A program made the position numbers and the translations under genes. A DNA stretch of 9,601 bases, from the NCBI GenBank assembly GCA_030614645.1, contig JAUWTR010000030.1:1-9601 (forward strand), in the 5' to 3' direction. The notes under the pieces were generated by a model, which searched no databases, was not told where the DNA came from, and worked only from the letters and a program-made list of their open reading frames with translations. This document shows positions 7,401 to 9,601 of this stretch, piece by piece; position 1 is the first letter of the stretch, and every line of letters starts with the position of its first letter. Origin of the DNA: Candidatus Aminicenantota bacterium. GTDB taxonomy: Bacteria; Acidobacteriota; Aminicenantia; Aminicenantales; Aminicenantaceae.

Positions 7401-8380
7401 AGGAGATCACCAAAACTTCATCCGAATTACTGGAATTTCTTTTCTTTCTGTCATTTATTTTCTTAGCAGTAGTTCTACTCTTAGCACGCGGCATCGGAGG
7501 TATGATCATTACACCAATAAAAAAATTACTGACCGGCACTAAAGAAGTCAGCCTGGGAAACCTTGAAATCTCTATTCCCCATAAGCATAAGGATGAGATG
7601 AAGACTCTTATCAACGGGTTTAATACAATGGTTAAAAGCCTGAAAAAACATCAACAGGAAGTGGCTGATCTAAGTAAAAAAGTCGCTTGGGCTGAAATGG
7701 CCCGGAAAGTCGCCCATGAAATTAAGAATCCTCTAACGCCCATTCAATTGTCTGCTGAACATCTCCTGCGCATTTACAGCGACAAACCGGCTAACTTCGA
7801 AGATGCCCTTAAAGAATCAACCTCCTACATAGTCAATGAAGTGGAAAACCTTAGAAAAATAGCACAGCAGTTTCTGGAAACTTCTAAAGAAGTTTCTCTA
7901 CAGAAAAAGAAGGTGGATCTCAAGGCAATAATTCGGGAAACTATCACCCACTACCAGAATACTCTGGCGGAGAGAATTGATATAAACGAGTCTTTTTCAG
8001 GAAAAGACTTTATTTTTTGGGGGGATAAAGACAAAATTAAAATCATTCTAAGGAATATCCTGACCAATGCAATCGAATCAATCAAAGGGCAGGGAACAAT
8101 CAAAATATTCGCCAAAGCCTTATCCGATAAAATTGAACTTAAAATAACAGACACTGGTACCGGAATTGAAAAAGAAATGCTGACCAGGATTTTTGAACCA
8201 TATTTTTCCTCCAAAGATAGCGGAACAGGTCTGGGCCTGCCTATTGCCAAAAAGATTATAGAAGACCATGGAGGATCTATCCGAGCATATCCCAACGAGC
8301 CGAAAGGATTTTGTATACTAATTACCCTGCGCCTCGCATCTGCGGCAACCACAAACTTTCAATCAAGAAACAGAACCTAG
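4451..8380 (+). CDS. NtrY-like sensor histidine kinase with 12 membrane helices and three extracytoplasmic domains
   Basis: A 1309-residue membrane sensor kinase, much longer than NtrY (about 700-770). Twelve helices are visible: 26-44; a block of eight at about 277-296, 308-324, 358-377, 391-411, 434-455, 465-482, 488-507 and 518-534; then 792-812, 828-846 and 994-1012. With the N-terminus inside, this leaves three outside regions (about 45-276, 535-790, 847-993) and a cytoplasmic kinase. The third contains an NtrY-like segment (LYVDGKLISSSRREFFDSG). HAMP is about 1013-1065 (P1022, DE 1048-1049). The H-box VAHEIKNPLTPIQL carries phospho-acceptor H1089. N-box NILTN ends at N1206; G1 is DTGTG (1234-1238); F-box is IFEPYFSS; G2 is GTGLGL (1258-1263). 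All catalytic residues are intact. No PAS or receiver domain is seen, and no response regulator lies nearby. Starts at residues 16 and 20 (4496, 4508) are alternatives; 4451 is preceded by a weak GGAAAG. The ligand is unknown. Confidence 0.92.
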   Translation: MANNRTKSGRDLNQNMRHIMKKISKYGFILSLFFASFFLILVVTRPNVSPSNYYQKSLKQLRSKSKSIKLKFQELLDDTAQKKARAIEIQIPEKINDLFNTLKHLNPSSKNSGIGYYNRFGELLLWNGGVIDLQNLLTPKSAPFISQKGSIVIHNKTSFYLISIQNLGEKGYIIFYRLLAFIPQFKAQYLKVYHFLKEDLMQNCSIDFWDYREDVSGFEKIFIKHNDEFIGQPRLQNEIQTIFFPLRNEENKIIATVTLSSLSLQVKLSSQRENLMLIFYILLGMSLLFLLNLFLKKSSFIQSHKLWNSLFIVLILIGLRALFFPLSQLEAVQSLPIFSPSAASFIFLWDLAKSPADIFLTSFFLFLIISFLFYRLRNVFKPKQSNPSFLLSLIINSAVTALSFSLLLLFQKILFKLTTNSSFNLLKISNDLSFIFLHVSILLTFTVIIILIYSGFKFASTYSSSFFTFIILLLSGFTVLQFLSQIKLSFLITLFQTALIAAVAASAYFNKLKAKKEILAIIFLLSVLLVHGTVNKANMEKHSSLVGNSLQKSIKSRKNWGYFLIQQTILEIEKRNDEITSLFFSSQPQDLASSLWNKSLLAKLNWYSSLEIVDPEGKSLSRFSLNIPGLYQPHFDLPLSPNWTILEQNLSYLVKDKDFLIAYKDWFEADKYQGRTILHLAFDYETLPFLYLANPYFELVKITSIPSLNQLDLGFAVFNMQGKPAYNPNKVSSGIPPALLQKIKDSKESIWSTFSDKGKKFKCLYFKNSDKIYALFVPIKSILTYLVEYLKLISLNLVFFIAGFLLFSLISSRKKWKNPFWSFSNRVYIAFTIVALIPLLIFTFSTRSFFANIFIQKITEEAEAQANFARRVMEEFILLQQEERISLTIPPDNMVLWISTTISNDVNLYVDGKLISSSRREFFDSGLLPELIDGEIYYKIQFENNPFYMQTQTIGDYSFHTLTIPYSFQKSILLISLPFPQEQQEITKTSSELLEFLFFLSFIFLAVVLLLARGIGGMIITPIKKLLTGTKEVSLGNLEISIPHKHKDEMKTLINGFNTMVKSLKKHQQEVADLSKKVAWAEMARKVAHEIKNPLTPIQLSAEHLLRIYSDKPANFEDALKESTSYIVNEVENLRKIAQQFLETSKEVSLQKKKVDLKAIIRETITHYQNTLAERIDINESFSGKDFIFWGDKDKIKIILRNILTNAIESIKGQGTIKIFAKALSDKIELKITDTGTGIEKEMLTRIFEPYFSSKDSGTGLGLPIAKKIIEDHGGSIRAYPNEPKGFCILITLRLASAATTNFQSRNRT

Positions 8381-8393
8381 AAAAGGAGATAAT

Positions 8394-8936
8394 ATGACTC
8401 AACACAATACGCAGAAGAAAAGACATCATCATAGAGATGATCTTATTGGAGAACATGCAGCAGGCGATGCCGGACAGATGGTGCTGGCCTTCCTGTTTAC
8501 GGCGATATGGATCCTCGACACATTCTTTCTAAAATACACAATTATCCTGAATCTATATGTGCCGCTTGGCATCAAAATCCCTATTGGAGTTGTTTTATTA
8601 ATCCTATCGGGCTATCTGGCAAGAACAGGTCTGTCTATTGTGTTCGGTGAAAAGAGAGAAAAACCTTGTGTGATTAGGAAAGGCGTGTTTAATATCACAC
8701 GGCATCCCATATATCTGAGCGAGATCCTGCTTTACCTTGGTCTTCTGATGCTGAGTATATCACTATCTGCTGCAGTGGTATGGATCATCGCTATCTTGTT
8801 CTTGCACCACATCTCGCGCTACGAAGAAAGGCAGCTGCTTGCCCATTTTGGCGAGGAGTATGAACAATACATGCAGGAAGTGCCAATGTGGATCCCGCGG
8901 TTGCGGAAGAAAAGATTGGGATCTCCTGGCAAATAA
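8394..8936 (+). CDS. Isoprenylcysteine carboxyl methyltransferase (ICMT)/phospholipid methyltransferase-like membrane protein
   Basis: A 180-residue integral membrane protein of the ICMT/PEMT-like superfamily, which transfers methyl groups from S-adenosylmethionine at the membrane. Likely helices are at 28-46, 57-79, 108-120 and 122-140. The conserved SAM-binding elements are NITRHPIYLSE (100-110, with R103, H104, P105, Y107) and the C-terminal EERQLLAHFGEEYEQYM (144-160) followed by VPMWIPRL (163-170). The N-terminus is unusual in being His/Lys-rich (KKRHHHR, 8-14) before the GEHAAGDAGQ segment. Bacteria generally lack prenylated CaaX proteins, so the substrate is unknown; a lipid or small molecule is as likely as a protein. 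AAGGAG (8383-8388), five bases before the ATG, gives a good start. It lies 13 bp after the kinase stop and is probably the third gene of that operon. Base composition is a little more GC-rich than the kinase gene. Confidence 0.88.
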   Translation: MTQHNTQKKRHHHRDDLIGEHAAGDAGQMVLAFLFTAIWILDTFFLKYTIILNLYVPLGIKIPIGVVLLILSGYLARTGLSIVFGEKREKPCVIRKGVFNITRHPIYLSEILLYLGLLMLSISLSAAVVWIIAILFLHHISRYEERQLLAHFGEEYEQYMQEVPMWIPRLRKKRLGSPGK

Positions 8937-9142
8937 TACCCTATGGCCTCCTCAATGTCACAGAAAAAAGTTATGGCGGAAATTGTAAGGAGAAAAAGCC
9001 AAACTGGGTGTTTTAAAATATGTTATGTTATCGGCAGTTTTTATGAATAAAGCAGGTTCGATATAAACAGATTTGCAGGCTTAAACGTAATAAATAAGAA
9101 TCAGCTGAAACAGTAAACATGGATCATTAACGAATAAGTAAT
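8937..9142. other. Intergenic region between the methyltransferase and ECF sigma factor genes
   Basis: I see no convincing terminator, tRNA or gene here. A 35-codon open frame (8943-9050, starting MASSMSQKKV) has no ribosome site and no recognisable motif. AT-rich stretches around 9016-9033 and 9091-9100 could contain a promoter for the ECF gene. TTGCAG (9073-9078) followed by TAAGAA (9095-9100) has 16-bp spacing but a poor -10 match. Confidence 0.5.
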
Positions 9143-9601
9143 ATGGAAGAAAAGGAATTGATCCGCAGCTGTCTTGATGGCAACCTGCAGGATTTTAAGG
9201 GGATCATGGACATGTACAGAGGAAGGGTTTTAGCAATGGCCATAAACATACTGGGCAACCGGGAGGATGCAGAGGATGTCTGCCAGGATTCCTTTCTTCG
9301 TGTATATAACAATCTGGACCGCTTTGATTTTCAAAAGAACTTCAAAGATTGGCTTTACACCATTCTCTATAACTGCTGTATGGATGTATTGCGGAAAAGA
9401 CGCCGTTTTTTCTCTTACTATCATAAAAAAGCAGGAGAGATAAGAGAAGTTCAGCGCAGCAAGCCTGAGCAGGTGTCTGAATGTCAAAAATTACCTCAGC
9501 ATTTCTTACATGGTCTCAGTCCCAAGGAAAGGGCTGCTATTGTGCTGTGGGCTAGTGAATCCTATACAAGTGAGGAGATCGCCGGCGTATTGAGCTGTTC
9601 C
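9143..9601 (+). CDS. ECF-type RNA polymerase sigma factor, 3' end outside window
   Basis: An open frame of 153 codons runs from ATG 9143 to the window edge without a stop. It encodes a sigma70-family factor of the ECF type. Region 2 spans about 11-90: a helix beginning LIRSCLDGNLQDFKGIM, then LGNREDAEDVCQDSFLRVY (37-55) with the characteristic DAEDVCQD core, FKDWLYTILYNCCMDVLRKR (67-86) and a basic RKRRR patch. After a linker (about 91-117), region 4 begins at LSPKERAAIVLW (125-136), and the frame ends in SYTSEEIAGVLSCS, the start of the -35-recognising helix-turn-helix. About 20-30 residues are probably missing. An in-frame stop at 9128-9130 rules out an earlier start; the ribosome site is weak. 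ECF genes are usually followed by an anti-sigma factor gene, which would lie beyond the edge. GC content is higher than in the kinase gene. Confidence 0.9.
   Translation, partial: MEEKELIRSCLDGNLQDFKGIMDMYRGRVLAMAINILGNREDAEDVCQDSFLRVYNNLDRFDFQKNFKDWLYTILYNCCMDVLRKRRRFFSYYHKKAGEIREVQRSKPEQVSECQKLPQHFLHGLSPKERAAIVLWASESYTSEEIAGVLSCS

Noticed and set aside
7951..8352. 133-codon minus-strand frame inside the kinase ATPase domain
   Set aside because: Antisense shadow of a region with clear N, G1, F and G2 boxes; no ribosome site or family pattern.
8943..9050. 35-codon frame after the methyltransferase gene
   Set aside because: No Shine-Dalgarno site, no recognisable motif, and a length expected by chance.

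Overview
The window is bacterial and AT-rich over most of its length. It looks like the genome of an uncultured or poorly studied, probably anaerobic bacterium: it has a two-cluster ferredoxin-type DUF362 protein, an NtrY-like histidine kinase with large extracytoplasmic domains, an ECF sigma factor, sigma70-type promoters and good Shine-Dalgarno sites. The tRNA gene does not encode its CCA end. No phylum can be assigned from sequence reading alone. There is no transposase, integrase, CRISPR array or phage gene.

Layout. (1) Positions 1-70 hold a tRNA-Pro(CGG) gene that lacks its first four bases. A non-coding spacer with 10-bp tandem repeats follows (71-340). (2) Positions 341-3159 are a three-gene minus-strand operon, transcribed in the order HAD phosphatase, class V PLP aminotransferase, DUF362 ferredoxin-like protein, with gaps of 22 and 10 bp. 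The first two fit glyoxylate/glycolate salvage or serine synthesis. (3) From 3160 to 4052 a small two-helix membrane protein (+) and a ribbon-helix-helix (RHH) DNA-binding protein (-) meet tail to tail with no bases between their stop codons. Each is preceded by a divergent promoter region. The second of these carries a perfect palindrome plus extra half-sites that look like an RHH operator. (4) Positions 4053-8936 are a plus-strand operon: a small exported protein resembling NTF2/DUF4783 domains, then a 1309-residue, 12-helix NtrY-like sensor kinase overlapping it by 37 nt, then an isoprenylcysteine methyltransferase (ICMT)-family membrane protein 13 bp further on. (5) After a 206-bp spacer, an ECF sigma factor gene starts at 9143 and runs off the right edge.

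The most interesting reading is that region 3528-8936 forms one regulated signalling unit. The RHH protein would control itself and, through overlapping divergent promoters, the exported protein/kinase/methyltransferase operon. No response regulator for the kinase is present. The operator, promoters and regulatory link are inferred from sequence patterns and have not been shown by experiment.
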